NCBI RefSeq assembly: GCF_032878875.1
Contig: NZ_CP118157.1
Location: 2,480,001-2,544,000, forward strand
Source of the DNA: Microbacterium sp. AB
GTDB taxonomy: Bacteria; Actinomycetota; Actinomycetes; Actinomycetales; Microbacteriaceae
Length of the DNA stretch: 64,000 bases
Reading direction: 5' to 3'
Part shown: piece by piece, positions 8,934-16,995 of the stretch
Numbering within the stretch: the stretch's first letter is position 1
Layout of the letters: the number at the start of each line of letters is the position of its first letter
Translations under genes and position numbers: made by a program
Notes under the pieces: generated by a model
The model's database searches: none
Seen by the model: the letters and a program-made list of their open reading frames with translations, nothing else
What the model was told of the DNA's origin: nothing

Positions 8934-9653
8934 ATGGCCATCGAGCTCACCGAGACGGCTGTCGCCGCCGCCATCGACCACGCGATCCTCAAGCCCGACC
9001 TCACCCGGGCCGACGTCGACCGCGAGCTCGACGTCGCCGCGGAGTGGGGCGTCTTCAGCGTATGCGTGCGTCCGTCCGACGTCTCCTACGCCGTGCGGCG
9101 TCTCGCGGGGACGGCGGTCGCCGTCGGCACCGTCATCGGCTTCCCGCACGGCACGACGTCCACCGCGGCGAAGGTCGCCGAGCTCCGGCAGGCGCACGAG
9201 GACGGCGCGTCCGAGTTCGACATGGTCGTGCACATCGGCGCGCTCCTCGGCGGCGAGGACGAGCGCGTCGTCTCGGACATCCGCACCGTCGTCGACGCCG
9301 CGGGCGGCCTCGTCACGAAGGTGATCCTCGAGACGAGCTTCCTCGACGACGAGCAGATCGTCCGCGGCAGCCGCCTCGCGGAGGCGGGCGGCGCGACGTT
9401 CGTGAAGACGTCGACGGGCTTCGCCGGCGGCGGCGCGACGGCCGAGCACATCGCCCTCATGCGCCGCAGCGTCTCCCCCGCGGTGCAGGTCAAGGCCTCC
9501 GGCGGCGTCCGGGGGCTCGAAGCCGCCGTCGCGATGCTGGAGGCGGGTGCGACGCGCCTCGGCACGAGCGCCAGCGCCATCATCCTCGGCGAGCTGCGCG
9601 CCCGCGCGGCGGGCGGTCCGGCGACCGGCACGGAGGACGCCGGCTCGTACTAG
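8934..9653 (+). CDS. deoC: deoxyribose-phosphate aldolase
   Basis: DeoC splits 2-deoxyribose 5-phosphate into acetaldehyde and glyceraldehyde 3-phosphate in deoxynucleoside breakdown. The 239-residue protein has the TIM-barrel class I aldolase motifs: the N-terminal DHAILKPD, EFDMVVHIG around residues 94-102 with the catalytic Asp, and VKTSTGFA with the Schiff-base Lys at 158. A second lysine (VKASGGV) completes the active site. Length and motifs are typical. It converges on manA with 7 bases between stops and is not next to other deo genes here. Confidence 0.95.
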   Translation: MAIELTETAVAAAIDHAILKPDLTRADVDRELDVAAEWGVFSVCVRPSDVSYAVRRLAGTAVAVGTVIGFPHGTTSTAAKVAELRQAHEDGASEFDMVVHIGALLGGEDERVVSDIRTVVDAAGGLVTKVILETSFLDDEQIVRGSRLAEAGGATFVKTSTGFAGGGATAEHIALMRRSVSPAVQVKASGGVRGLEAAVAMLEAGATRLGTSASAIILGELRARAAGGPATGTEDAGSY

Positions 9654-9660
9654 GCGGGTC

Positions 9661-10650
9661 TCACGGCGCCGGAGGCCGTGCGATCAGGACGTCGCCGCGA
9701 CCCTCGAGGCGGACGACGCCGGCGCCGTGCGGCACGAGCACGGTCGCCCCGCGAGCGCACCGCGCATCCCGGCCCGTCGCGGGCCGCAGCACGACGTCGC
9801 CGGAGACGACCAGCACGACGGCGAATCCCGCCGCGAGCTCCGCGCCGCCGCGCGCCTCGCGACGTTCCAGCCGGAAGTACGGATCCGCGGCGTCGGGCAG
9901 CGGGCGACCGGCCGAGGCCCGATGGACGAGCCCGTCGACGTCCGAGCCCGTCCGCGCCGTCGTCTCCACCGCGTCCAGCGCACGGTCGAGGCCGAGTCCG
10001 AGGTGCCCGTCCTTCGCGCCGTCGATCGCGAATCCGCGCCACTCGAGCAGGATCGACAGGTCCTCGGGCTCCTGCACCTCGAGCAGGAGCACGCCCTCGC
10101 CGATCGCATGGAGCACCCCGGGAGGCACGAAGACGACGTCGCCCGGCGCCACGTCCCGCCGATGGAGGAGCGCCAGCAGACGCTCGGTGTCCTGCCCCTC
10201 CACGAGCGCACGGAGATCCGCCGGCGAGACCGTCTCCCTCAGCCCCAGATGGACGGATCCGCCCTCGAGGATCCACCACGCCTCCGCCTTCCCGTGCGCA
10301 CGCCCGAGCTCGCGCGCCGAGAACACGTCGTCGGGATGCGCATGGACGGGGAGCCGCTGACCCGCGTCGAGGAGCTTGACGAGCAGGCGGGTGTCCGCGC
10401 CGTAGGCGGCGACGTGCGCATCGCCGAGCCAGGCGACGGGATCCGCCTCGACGGCATCGCGCAGAAGCCGTCCGTCGGGCAGCGCCGTGAGTCCCTGCGG
10501 CGCCTCGCCCGCCACGGCCGTGACGGAGGCGACCCAGTCCTCCGGCTCGTGGCTCCCCGCGTCGGGCTCGCCCCTGAGCGCGGTGATCCGCTGTCCGCCC
10601 CGGTAGAACCGGTGCGCCGGACGGTTGGAGGGCAGGACGACGAGGTCCAT
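9661..10650 (-). CDS. manA: mannose-6-phosphate isomerase, class I-like
   Basis: The 329-residue protein is a cupin-fold phosphomannose isomerase, expected to interconvert mannose 6-phosphate and fructose 6-phosphate. Zinc-site motifs are HAHPDD, KAEAWWILE, and the PPGVLHAIG / LLEVQEPEDLS pair typical of the family. The start ATG at 10650 overlaps the kinase stop by one base (TGATG), so the two are translationally coupled; a longer frame upstream is not credible. As the last gene of the sugar operon it probably feeds an imported or internally formed hexose phosphate into the kinase and aldolase steps. Another aldose/ketose phosphate pair is possible. Confidence 0.85.
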   Translation of the reverse strand: MDLVVLPSNRPAHRFYRGGQRITALRGEPDAGSHEPEDWVASVTAVAGEAPQGLTALPDGRLLRDAVEADPVAWLGDAHVAAYGADTRLLVKLLDAGQRLPVHAHPDDVFSARELGRAHGKAEAWWILEGGSVHLGLRETVSPADLRALVEGQDTERLLALLHRRDVAPGDVVFVPPGVLHAIGEGVLLLEVQEPEDLSILLEWRGFAIDGAKDGHLGLGLDRALDAVETTARTGSDVDGLVHRASAGRPLPDAADPYFRLERREARGGAELAAGFAVVLVVSGDVVLRPATGRDARCARGATVLVPHGAGVVRLEGRGDVLIARPPAP

Positions 10651-11843
10651 CAGGGAGCGTCCTCCCGTGCCAGCTCGGCGATGAACCCGCCGACGAACGT
10701 GTCGCCCAGGCCGATCGTGGTCGGCCGATCCGGATGCAGGTCGAACGCCGGGAGGCACCGCGCGCGACGACCGAGGCGCCGCTCCAGCTCGGCGGCGAAC
10801 GCCCGCGCGGCGGGCTGGCGCTCGCGAGCGGCGACCGAGGAGACGTGCGCGTCTCCGATGTCGTCGCCGTACAGGTACCGGGCCCCCGCGGCGGCGTTGC
10901 CCGCGTCGGCCGCCGCCGCGAACGACGCCGCCCGTTCCCCGGCCACGACGGTCCAGTGGCGCGTGTGGACGACGAGCGTCGCCTGCCCCAGCTCCGCCTT
11001 CATCTCCTCGACCGCGGCGGCCACGGCCGAGACGTCGAGCAGGTCGAGCGTCCTGCCCCGCCTCGCCTGGAGCTCGTCCTCGTTCATGCCGAACACGTCC
11101 ACGACATCCGCGAGCGCGCGCGACACGAGCGGTGCGAAGCGCTGGTCGTGGAAGCCCGCGTCCTCGTAGACGACCACGCCGCCCTCCGGCATCCTCGCGA
11201 TGACCTCGCGGATCTCACGGAGCCGCTCGCGCAGGACCCCCTCGTCCTGGATCGTGTTGAACCCGGAGACGAGGAACACCCCGGCCTCCGCGACGCGATC
11301 GCCGAGCTCGGGCGCGAGACGCAGCGCGCTCGCCGGAGGGTCGTCGGCGACGATGACGCGGTTCGCGCTCGGAGCGACGATCGCGACCTCCCCGATCCGT
11401 GCGCCATCGCCCTCACGGTACTGGACGATCAGGTGCGGGTCGAGGGTGTCCTCGGTCGCGCTCGAGATGGACGCGCACTCCGCGGGCAGCAGACGACGGA
11501 CGGTGTCGTCACGGCTCACGAGGTGGAGGAGCGACGGGACGCCGAGGCGGCGCAGGAGGAGCGCGGCCCGCACGCTCGTGCCGCCGAGCGCGACCTCGGT
11601 GCGGAAGCGGGCGGCGAACCGCTCGACGACCTCCGACGACGCCGCATGCCGCTCGCCGCCGCGGCCGGAGGCGAGGAAGCTCAGCAGCGTCACGAGCAGG
11701 CTCCTCTCGTCGACGACGGACCCCGGTGCGGCGAGCTCTCCCACGGCGACGGCGTACTCGTCGGCGAGCGCCTCGATCGTCGCGCCGTCCCACTCGATGA
11801 GATAGTCGACCGTGCCCTGGAGCCCCAGGACGACGGGCCTCAC
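10650..11843 (-). CDS. sugar(-phosphate) kinase of the ADP-dependent PFK/glucokinase family
   Basis: The 397-residue protein has the ribokinase-like fold of the ADP-dependent phosphofructokinase/glucokinase family, best known from archaea. Diagnostic pieces are ALGGTSVRAA (substrate loop), FLVSGFN at about 190, VVYEDAGFHD where archaeal enzymes carry HxExA, GMNEDEL at about 252-258, and GLGDTF near the C-terminus with the catalytic Asp at 381. Ordinary PfkB kinases have GAGD and lack the NEDEL block. The start is GTG at 11843 after a GGAGGGG site. Placed between a class II aldolase and ManA, it may make a ketose 1,6-bisphosphate for the aldolase. Donor (ADP or ATP) and sugar are not proven. 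Confidence 0.72.
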   Translation of the reverse strand: MRPVVLGLQGTVDYLIEWDGATIEALADEYAVAVGELAAPGSVVDERSLLVTLLSFLASGRGGERHAASSEVVERFAARFRTEVALGGTSVRAALLLRRLGVPSLLHLVSRDDTVRRLLPAECASISSATEDTLDPHLIVQYREGDGARIGEVAIVAPSANRVIVADDPPASALRLAPELGDRVAEAGVFLVSGFNTIQDEGVLRERLREIREVIARMPEGGVVVYEDAGFHDQRFAPLVSRALADVVDVFGMNEDELQARRGRTLDLLDVSAVAAAVEEMKAELGQATLVVHTRHWTVVAGERAASFAAAADAGNAAAGARYLYGDDIGDAHVSSVAARERQPAARAFAAELERRLGRRARCLPAFDLHPDRPTTIGLGDTFVGGFIAELAREDAP

Positions 11844-11874
11844 GATCCCCTCCCCTCCCCCGCCGCGGCGCGCA

Positions 11875-12780
11875 TCATGCCGTCGCCGTCTGTCCCGACG
11901 TGAAGAGGTCGGCCTTCCGCGCGGGCAGCGGCCGGTAGAGCGCGGCCTTGCCCGCCGCGCCGAACAGGTCGATCTTCTGCGCCGCGACCGCCTTCAAGGC
12001 CTCGATCGCCGGCGGGACGATCGCATCGGGCTCGCGCAGGCCGCGGTCCTCCAGCACCCCGCGGAGCGCCTCGTGGTACGCGACCTTGATGTCGCTGGAG
12101 ATGTTGATCTTGTTCACGCCGCTGCGCGCGGCCTCCCCGACCTCGTCGTCGGGGTTGTTCGACCCGCCGTGGAGGACGAGCGGGATCCCGACGGCCGCCT
12201 TGATCTCGCGCAGCAGATCGAGCCTGAGCTGCGGCGTGATGTCGGCGGGGTAGATGCCGTGACGCGTCCCGATCGCGATCGCGAGGCTGTCGACGCCCGT
12301 CTCGCGCACGAAGGCGACGGCGTCCTCGGGGTCGGTGTAGACGATCCCCCCGTCGGCCGACTCCATCTTCCCGATCGTGCCGAGCTCGCCCTCCACGGAG
12401 ACGCCGACGGCGTGCGCGGTCTCGACGGCACGCCGCGTCCACGCGACGTTCCGCTCGAAGGGCTCCGCCGACGCGTCGAGCATGACCGAGGTGAACCCGC
12501 CCTGGATCGCCGCGACCATCTGCTCGTGGCTCGCCCCGTGGTCCCAGTGGATCGTGGCGGGGATCGGCGAGCGGTGCAGGCGGTTGCGGATGGCATGGAT
12601 CACGTCGAAGCCGAGCAGGTCGATCTCGTTGGGATGGATCGCGACGATGAGCGGGGCGCCCCTGTCCTCGCTGACCTCCACGAGGCCGTTGAACATGTGG
12701 TAGTCGGCGACGTTGAACGCGGGGATCGCGAAGTCGTTCGCGCTGGCGACGTCGAGCAGGTCCTTGCCGGATACGAGCAT
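11875..12780 (-). CDS. class II ketose-bisphosphate aldolase (FBA/GatY/KbaY family)
   Basis: This 301-residue zinc aldolase cleaves a ketose 1,6-bisphosphate (fructose or tagatose type) to two trioses. Catalytic and metal residues are visible: Asp80-His81 (IHWDHGAS), His174 (GTRHGIYP), His204 (VLHGGSN) and the phosphate-binding GVNKINISSD at 221-230. At about 300 residues it fits the shorter GatY/KbaY-like group rather than the 340-residue glycolytic FbaA. The ATG at 12780 is preceded by AAGGAG. Its place between the transporter and the kinase suggests that it handles the product of that kinase. Fructose against tagatose specificity cannot be read here. Confidence 0.88.
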   Translation of the reverse strand: MLVSGKDLLDVASANDFAIPAFNVADYHMFNGLVEVSEDRGAPLIVAIHPNEIDLLGFDVIHAIRNRLHRSPIPATIHWDHGASHEQMVAAIQGGFTSVMLDASAEPFERNVAWTRRAVETAHAVGVSVEGELGTIGKMESADGGIVYTDPEDAVAFVRETGVDSLAIAIGTRHGIYPADITPQLRLDLLREIKAAVGIPLVLHGGSNNPDDEVGEAARSGVNKINISSDIKVAYHEALRGVLEDRGLREPDAIVPPAIEALKAVAAQKIDLFGAAGKAALYRPLPARKADLFTSGQTATA

Positions 12781-12824
12781 GGGTGTCTCTCCTTCTGGGG
12801 TGGGGTCGTGGGTCCTCTGGGGCG

Positions 12825-13733
12825 TCAGCTCTTCACGGATCCGGCGGTGAGACCGCCGATGAAGTAGCGCTGGAAGAAGAGGAACAGGATCAGGACGGGG
12901 ATCGATCCGACGACGCTCATCGCCATCATCTCGTTCCACTCGTACGAGTGCTGGCCCATGAGCAGCTGGATGCCGATGGGGACGGTGCGCATGTCGACGG
13001 TGCGCGTGAGCGTGAGCGCGAACAGGTACTCGTTCCAGGCGAGCATGAACGTGTACATGCCGACCGACACGATGCCGGGAGTCGCCACGGGCACGAGGAC
13101 GCGCCACAGCGCCGTCCAGGTGCCGCCCCCGTCGACCCGGACCGCCTCGTCGAGCTCCCGCGGCAGGGTGTTGAGGTAGCCGGTCATCATGATGATCGCG
13201 TACGGCAGCGTGAAGACGAGGTACGTGAGGATGAGGCCCGGATAGGTGTCGTACAGGCCCAGCGCCACGATCAGGCCGAAGTACGGGATGAGGAGCGTGA
13301 TGGGCGGGACCGCCTGCACGCTCACGACGATGACGTTGAGGGGCTCCTTGAACCGGAAGTCGAACCGGCTGAACGCGTATGCGGCGAGGATGGCCACGAC
13401 GAGCGTGCACGCGACCACCGCGAGCGCGACGACGTAGCTGTTGACGAAGAACCGGAGCTTCTCGGGGTCGGTGAGGATCGACGTGTACGCCGCGAACGAG
13501 AACGACTCCGTCACGAGCCGCGGGGGCGAGGCGAAGATCTCGGTGTTCGACTTGAACGAGCTCGCGAGCATCCACAGGATCGGGAGGCCGGCGAAGAGGG
13601 CGCCGGCGAACAGGCCGAGCGCCGTGAGGGCCTTCGCGGTCGTCCGGCGGGCCCTGCGCGACACGGCCCTGCGGGGGACGCGCCGGCTCGTGACGAGGGT
13701 CTGCGTGGTCGTGGCCGAGGCGGTGATCGCCAT
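12825..13733 (-). CDS. carbohydrate ABC transporter permease, MalG type
   Basis: The 302-residue inner-membrane permease is one half of the channel for the sugar importer of this operon. About six membrane segments are seen after a cytoplasmic N-terminus. The EAA loop that contacts the ATPase is ELDEAVRVDGGG followed by TWTALWRVLVPVATPG, and the C-terminal EWNEYLFAL is typical of MalG-like subunits. AGGAAGG precedes the ATG, whose gene starts 3 bases after the stop of the MalF-type gene. No ATPase gene is present in the operon, so a shared MsiK-type ATPase encoded elsewhere is likely, as is usual in actinobacteria. Confidence 0.92.
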   Translation of the reverse strand: MAITASATTTQTLVTSRRVPRRAVSRRARRTTAKALTALGLFAGALFAGLPILWMLASSFKSNTEIFASPPRLVTESFSFAAYTSILTDPEKLRFFVNSYVVALAVVACTLVVAILAAYAFSRFDFRFKEPLNVIVVSVQAVPPITLLIPYFGLIVALGLYDTYPGLILTYLVFTLPYAIIMMTGYLNTLPRELDEAVRVDGGGTWTALWRVLVPVATPGIVSVGMYTFMLAWNEYLFALTLTRTVDMRTVPIGIQLLMGQHSYEWNEMMAMSVVGSIPVLILFLFFQRYFIGGLTAGSVKS

Positions 13734-13736
13734 CGT

Positions 13737-14690
13737 TCAGTCCTTCCTCCGCTGATGCCGTGCGTAGAACACGGCGAGGACCATCGACAGCGCGAGGACG
13801 ATGACCGCGCTCGCGGATGCCGCGCCGAACTCGTACCGCGTGAACGCGAGCTTGTACGTGAAGGTGCTCACCAGCTCCGTGGCGTCGACGGGGCCGCCGC
13901 CCGTCGTCATCCAGATGAGGGCGAACTGCTGAGACGTCCAGATCAGGTCCAGCAGCGACATGCTCACGATGATCGGCCGCAGCTGCGGCAGGGTGACGGC
14001 CGTGAACCGCTGCCAGGGGCCTGCCCCGTCCACGCGTGCCGCCTCGTAGAGCTCCGAGGGGATGCCCTGGAGCCCCGCGAGAAGGCTCACCATGAAGAAC
14101 GGGTAGCCGGCCCAGATGTTGACGAACGTCACGGCGCCCAGGGCGAGCGAGGGATCGGCGAGCCACTCGATCTGTCCTGCGCCGAGGAAGGAGAGCAGGT
14201 GGTTGACCACGCCGTTCGGGTTGAGCAGGAGACGCCAGAGCACCGCGACGATCGCGACCGTGAAGAGCCAGGGCAGGACGTAGATCGTGCGGTAGATCGC
14301 GATGCTCGCGCGCCCCAGGAGGCGAGAGTCGAGCAGCAGGGCGAACGCGAGACCGAGGACGAGGTGCGCCGCGACGCTCGTCACGGTGAACACGAGCGTG
14401 TTGCGGATCGACGTGTGGAAGCGCGGGTCGACGAGGAGGTCGGCGAAGTGCGCGAGGCCGACGAACCGCGGGTCGGGGTCGCTGATGACGTTGTCGAAGA
14501 GGGAGTAGCCGATGACCGTCGCGATCGGCACGACGAGGAGCACCCCGATGAGGATCGCCGTCGGAGCGATGTAGAGGTACGGCTCCGCTCGCCGGCCGAT
14601 CCGCCGGCGGCGCGCGCCCGCCTCCCGCGCCGGCGGGCGGGACGTCCCCGGCGCGGCGATCTCTCGCGATTCCTCCGCGACGGAGAGCAT
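13737..14690 (-). CDS. carbohydrate ABC transporter permease, MalF type
   Basis: The 317-residue permease pairs with the MalG-type protein. An Arg-rich cytoplasmic N-terminus (REAGARRRRIGRR) precedes about six membrane helices. The EAA loop ELYEAARVDGAGPWQRFTAV contacts the ATPase. I chose ATG 14690 because it overlaps the stop codon of the solute-binding protein gene by one base (TGATG), a coupled arrangement; the open frame extending to 15338 is an out-of-frame shadow of that gene. The uptake substrate is probably a mono- or disaccharide or polyol, judged from the aldolase, kinase and isomerase downstream. Confidence 0.92.
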   Translation of the reverse strand: MLSVAEESREIAAPGTSRPPAREAGARRRRIGRRAEPYLYIAPTAILIGVLLVVPIATVIGYSLFDNVISDPDPRFVGLAHFADLLVDPRFHTSIRNTLVFTVTSVAAHLVLGLAFALLLDSRLLGRASIAIYRTIYVLPWLFTVAIVAVLWRLLLNPNGVVNHLLSFLGAGQIEWLADPSLALGAVTFVNIWAGYPFFMVSLLAGLQGIPSELYEAARVDGAGPWQRFTAVTLPQLRPIIVSMSLLDLIWTSQQFALIWMTTGGGPVDATELVSTFTYKLAFTRYEFGAASASAVIVLALSMVLAVFYARHQRRKD

Positions 14691-15949
14691 CAGAACTCCG
14701 CCTCCCACGACTCCTGCGTGCGCGAGAGCATCTCGTCGAGCGCGATCTCGCCGTCCAGCAGGCGCTGGAACTGCTCGTCGAACTGGCGCATCAGCTCCTC
14801 CGCGACGGGGAGCCCCGTGAACTCGTTGGCCGGGTAGCCGTCCTGGTAGATCTCGAACGCCTGCGCGAAGAGCTCGTCGTCGTCGACGAAGTCGGGCACG
14901 GCGTTCACGTTGCCCGGGAACGCCTTGGCGGCGGACGCAAGCTCTGCGTTGCCGGACTCGCTCATGAGGAACTCCACGAGCTTCCAGGCCTCGGCCTGGT
15001 GCGGGGAGCTCTCCGACACGCCGACGCCCCAGGAGGCGTAGGGGATGCCGCGCTCGCCCTCGTACCCGTCCTCGGCGGGGAGCGCGCTGATGCTGAACTC
15101 GAGATCGGGGTTCGCCTCGCGGATCGTCGTGAGGTGCGCGAGGGAGTCGATCATCATCCCCACGCGCCCGTTGGCGAACTCCTCCACCATGTCCTGCTCC
15201 TTCATCGTGAAGGCGCCGGGCGCGAAGACGCCGTCCTCGTAGAGGTCGGCGAGATAGCCCACCGCGCTCGTGACCTCGTCGTTCGTCAGGTCGGGCTCGC
15301 CCTCGTCGAGCATCGACCCGCCCGACGCCCAGACCCACGACATGACCTGGTTCTGGATGCCGCTGGGCGTCTCGAGCGAGAGCGGCATCGCCGTGCCGTA
15401 GGCGTCGCCGAGGTCGGTGACGGCCTGCGCCGCCTCCGCGAACGCGGTGCGGTCGCTCGGAGGCCCGTCGACGCCCGCCGCCGAGAGCAGCGCGTCGTTC
15501 GTGTACAGCGGATAGACGAAGTTGACGACGGGGAGCATGTACGTCGCCCCGTCCACCTGCACCTGCGATGCGAGGGCGCCGTCGTCGTACCCCTCATCCG
15601 CCATGAGCGCCGTGAGGTCGGCGATGGCGCCCTGCCTGGCGAAGTCGTTGACCCAGGCGCCGTCGAGACCGACGACGTCCGACATCGTCCCCGACGCCGC
15701 TCCGGCGAACAGCTGCTCGCGGGTGGAGGCGTAGGGCCCGCTGAGCAGCTCGACGGTGATGCCGGGGTTCTCCGCCTCGAAGGCGTCGAGCAGCCCGCGG
15801 AGCGCGCCGTCGGGGAGCTCGGGCTCCCACCACTGGGCGAACTCCAGGACGACGTCGCCGCCCGACTCGGACGGCCCGGAGCCGGCGCAGCCGGCGAGGG
15901 CGAGCGAGGCCGTCGCGAGGATCGCAGCGGCCGTGCGCATGTGGTTCAT
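14690..15949 (-). CDS. extracellular sugar-binding lipoprotein (ABC transporter, family 1)
   Basis: The 419-residue lipoprotein captures the sugar outside the cell for the two downstream permeases. It has a signal peptide with lipobox LAGC (Cys21), then the family 1 solute-binding pattern: FAQWWEPELPDGALRGLLDAF at the start of the mature part and ENPGITVEL soon after. A strong AAGGAG lies 7 bases before the ATG at 15949. It is the first gene of the operon and so should be the most highly expressed; the divergent DeoR regulator gene starts 172 bases away. Aromatic WW near the N-terminus suggests sugar stacking, but the sugar itself is unknown. Confidence 0.92.
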   Translation of the reverse strand: MNHMRTAAAILATASLALAGCAGSGPSESGGDVVLEFAQWWEPELPDGALRGLLDAFEAENPGITVELLSGPYASTREQLFAGAASGTMSDVVGLDGAWVNDFARQGAIADLTALMADEGYDDGALASQVQVDGATYMLPVVNFVYPLYTNDALLSAAGVDGPPSDRTAFAEAAQAVTDLGDAYGTAMPLSLETPSGIQNQVMSWVWASGGSMLDEGEPDLTNDEVTSAVGYLADLYEDGVFAPGAFTMKEQDMVEEFANGRVGMMIDSLAHLTTIREANPDLEFSISALPAEDGYEGERGIPYASWGVGVSESSPHQAEAWKLVEFLMSESGNAELASAAKAFPGNVNAVPDFVDDDELFAQAFEIYQDGYPANEFTGLPVAEELMRQFDEQFQRLLDGEIALDEMLSRTQESWEAEF

Positions 15950-15975
15950 GTGAGCTCCTTTGCTCAGGTTCCCGT

Positions 15976-16046
15976 ATCTGCGTTTATCTACAGCTTTATG
16001 CTGTTTTGTACAGCTACAGGCATGCTAGCTGCAACCTTTCGCAGAT
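15976..16046. promoter_or_regulatory. candidate DeoR-type operator: nested palindromes between sugar operon and regulator
   Basis: In this AT-rich patch three inverted repeats are visible: ACAGC-TTTAT-GCTGT at 15990-16004; CAGCTA (16011-16016) with TAGCTG (16026-16031); and an outer pair ATCTGCG (15976-15982) with CGCAGAT (16040-16046). The element TACAGCT occurs at 15989-15995 and 16009-16015. The position between the divergent regulator and the transporter operon is where an autoregulating repressor would bind. Confidence 0.55.
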
Positions 16047-16121
16047 TTCAAGCATCACTTTCGCCGCTCCCTGCGCGCAGCCGAGTCGGGGGACAGCCGT
16101 CCTCTGTGATAGGAAGGCGGC

Positions 16122-16964
16122 ATGACGGCGGGGGACGCGGACGGCAAGCGCAGAGAACGGCGCCTTCCCGCGGGGAGGAAGGCGGAGCTCGCCGCGTACG
16201 TCGCGGCGAACCGCCAGGTCACCGTCGCCGAGCTCGCCGAGCGCTTCGCGGTGTCGATCGACACGGTGCGACGCGACCTCGATCAGCTGGACGCCGAGGG
16301 CAGGCTCATCCGCACGCACGGAGGCGCCGTCAGCACGGACGCCGGTGCACCTCCGGACCAGGGTCTCGGCGTCCGCATGCGCATGCGCGCCGAAGAGAAG
16401 GAGACGATCGGCGAGCTCGCCGCGCGGCTCGTGCCCGACGGCGCGGTGGTCGTCGTCAACTCGGGGACGACGACGCTCGCCGTCGCTCGCCATCTGCGCG
16501 ATCACCGCGATCTGACGATCGCGACCAACAGCCTCGTCCTCCCCGGCGAGGTGTCGCCGACGGCGCTGCGCGAGCTCTACGTGTTCGGCGGCTCGGTCCG
16601 CACGATCACGCAGGCGACGACCGGACCGGTGAGCTTCCGCCCGACGGCGGCGGGCCCGGACATGGACATCCGGGCCGACCTCGCCATCATCGGGGTGGGA
16701 GCCGTCTCACCCGACGGATACAGCACGAGCAACCTGGCCGACGCCGCGATGATGTCCGAGATGATGTCCCACGCGGCGCGCGTGGCCGTCGTCGCCGACT
16801 CGTCGAAGTTCGGGCACCGCCTCTTCGCACGCGTGGCCCCTCTCGGCGCGGCGTCGTTCCTCGTCACGGACGCGTCGCCGCCCGACGACCTCTCCCGCGC
16901 GCTGCTCGCAGCGGAGGTGGAGATCCTCACCCCGGCGAGCGCGGCGGGGGCGCAGCGCTCCTGA
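16122..16964 (+). CDS. DeoR/GlpR-family sugar-responsive transcriptional regulator
   Basis: The 280-residue regulator has an N-terminal DeoR helix-turn-helix at about residues 34-68 (VTVAELAERF, SIDTVRRDLDQLDAEGRL, RTHGGAV), followed by a DeoRC sensor domain of the sugar-phosphate isomerase fold (VVVNSGTTTLAVARHL, TIATNSL, ADLAIIGVGAV, VAVVADSSKFG). Such proteins usually repress sugar catabolic genes and are released by a phosphorylated sugar intermediate. AGGAAGG precedes the ATG. It is divergent from the transporter-aldolase-kinase operon, so it very likely controls that operon and itself. The inducer is probably the substrate or product of the neighbouring kinase; this is inference. Confidence 0.9.
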   Translation: MTAGDADGKRRERRLPAGRKAELAAYVAANRQVTVAELAERFAVSIDTVRRDLDQLDAEGRLIRTHGGAVSTDAGAPPDQGLGVRMRMRAEEKETIGELAARLVPDGAVVVVNSGTTTLAVARHLRDHRDLTIATNSLVLPGEVSPTALRELYVFGGSVRTITQATTGPVSFRPTAAGPDMDIRADLAIIGVGAVSPDGYSTSNLADAAMMSEMMSHAARVAVVADSSKFGHRLFARVAPLGAASFLVTDASPPDDLSRALLAAEVEILTPASAAGAQRS

Positions 16965-16976
16965 CGATCGCCCAGC

Positions 16977-16992
16977 CCGCACGGAGGCGGGT
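16977..16992. terminator. weak convergent hairpin between deoR-type gene and ribF
   Basis: CCCGC (16977-16981) and GCGGG (16988-16992) can pair around a 6-base loop in the 31 bases between converging stops. There is no T-tract, so this is a weak terminator candidate. Confidence 0.25.
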
Positions 16993-16995
16993 CGC

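Noticed and set aside
10651..10758. Longer N-terminus for ManA starting at 10758
   Set aside because: The added residues lie inside the kinase gene in another frame and have no family match; the TGATG overlap at 10650 is a better start.
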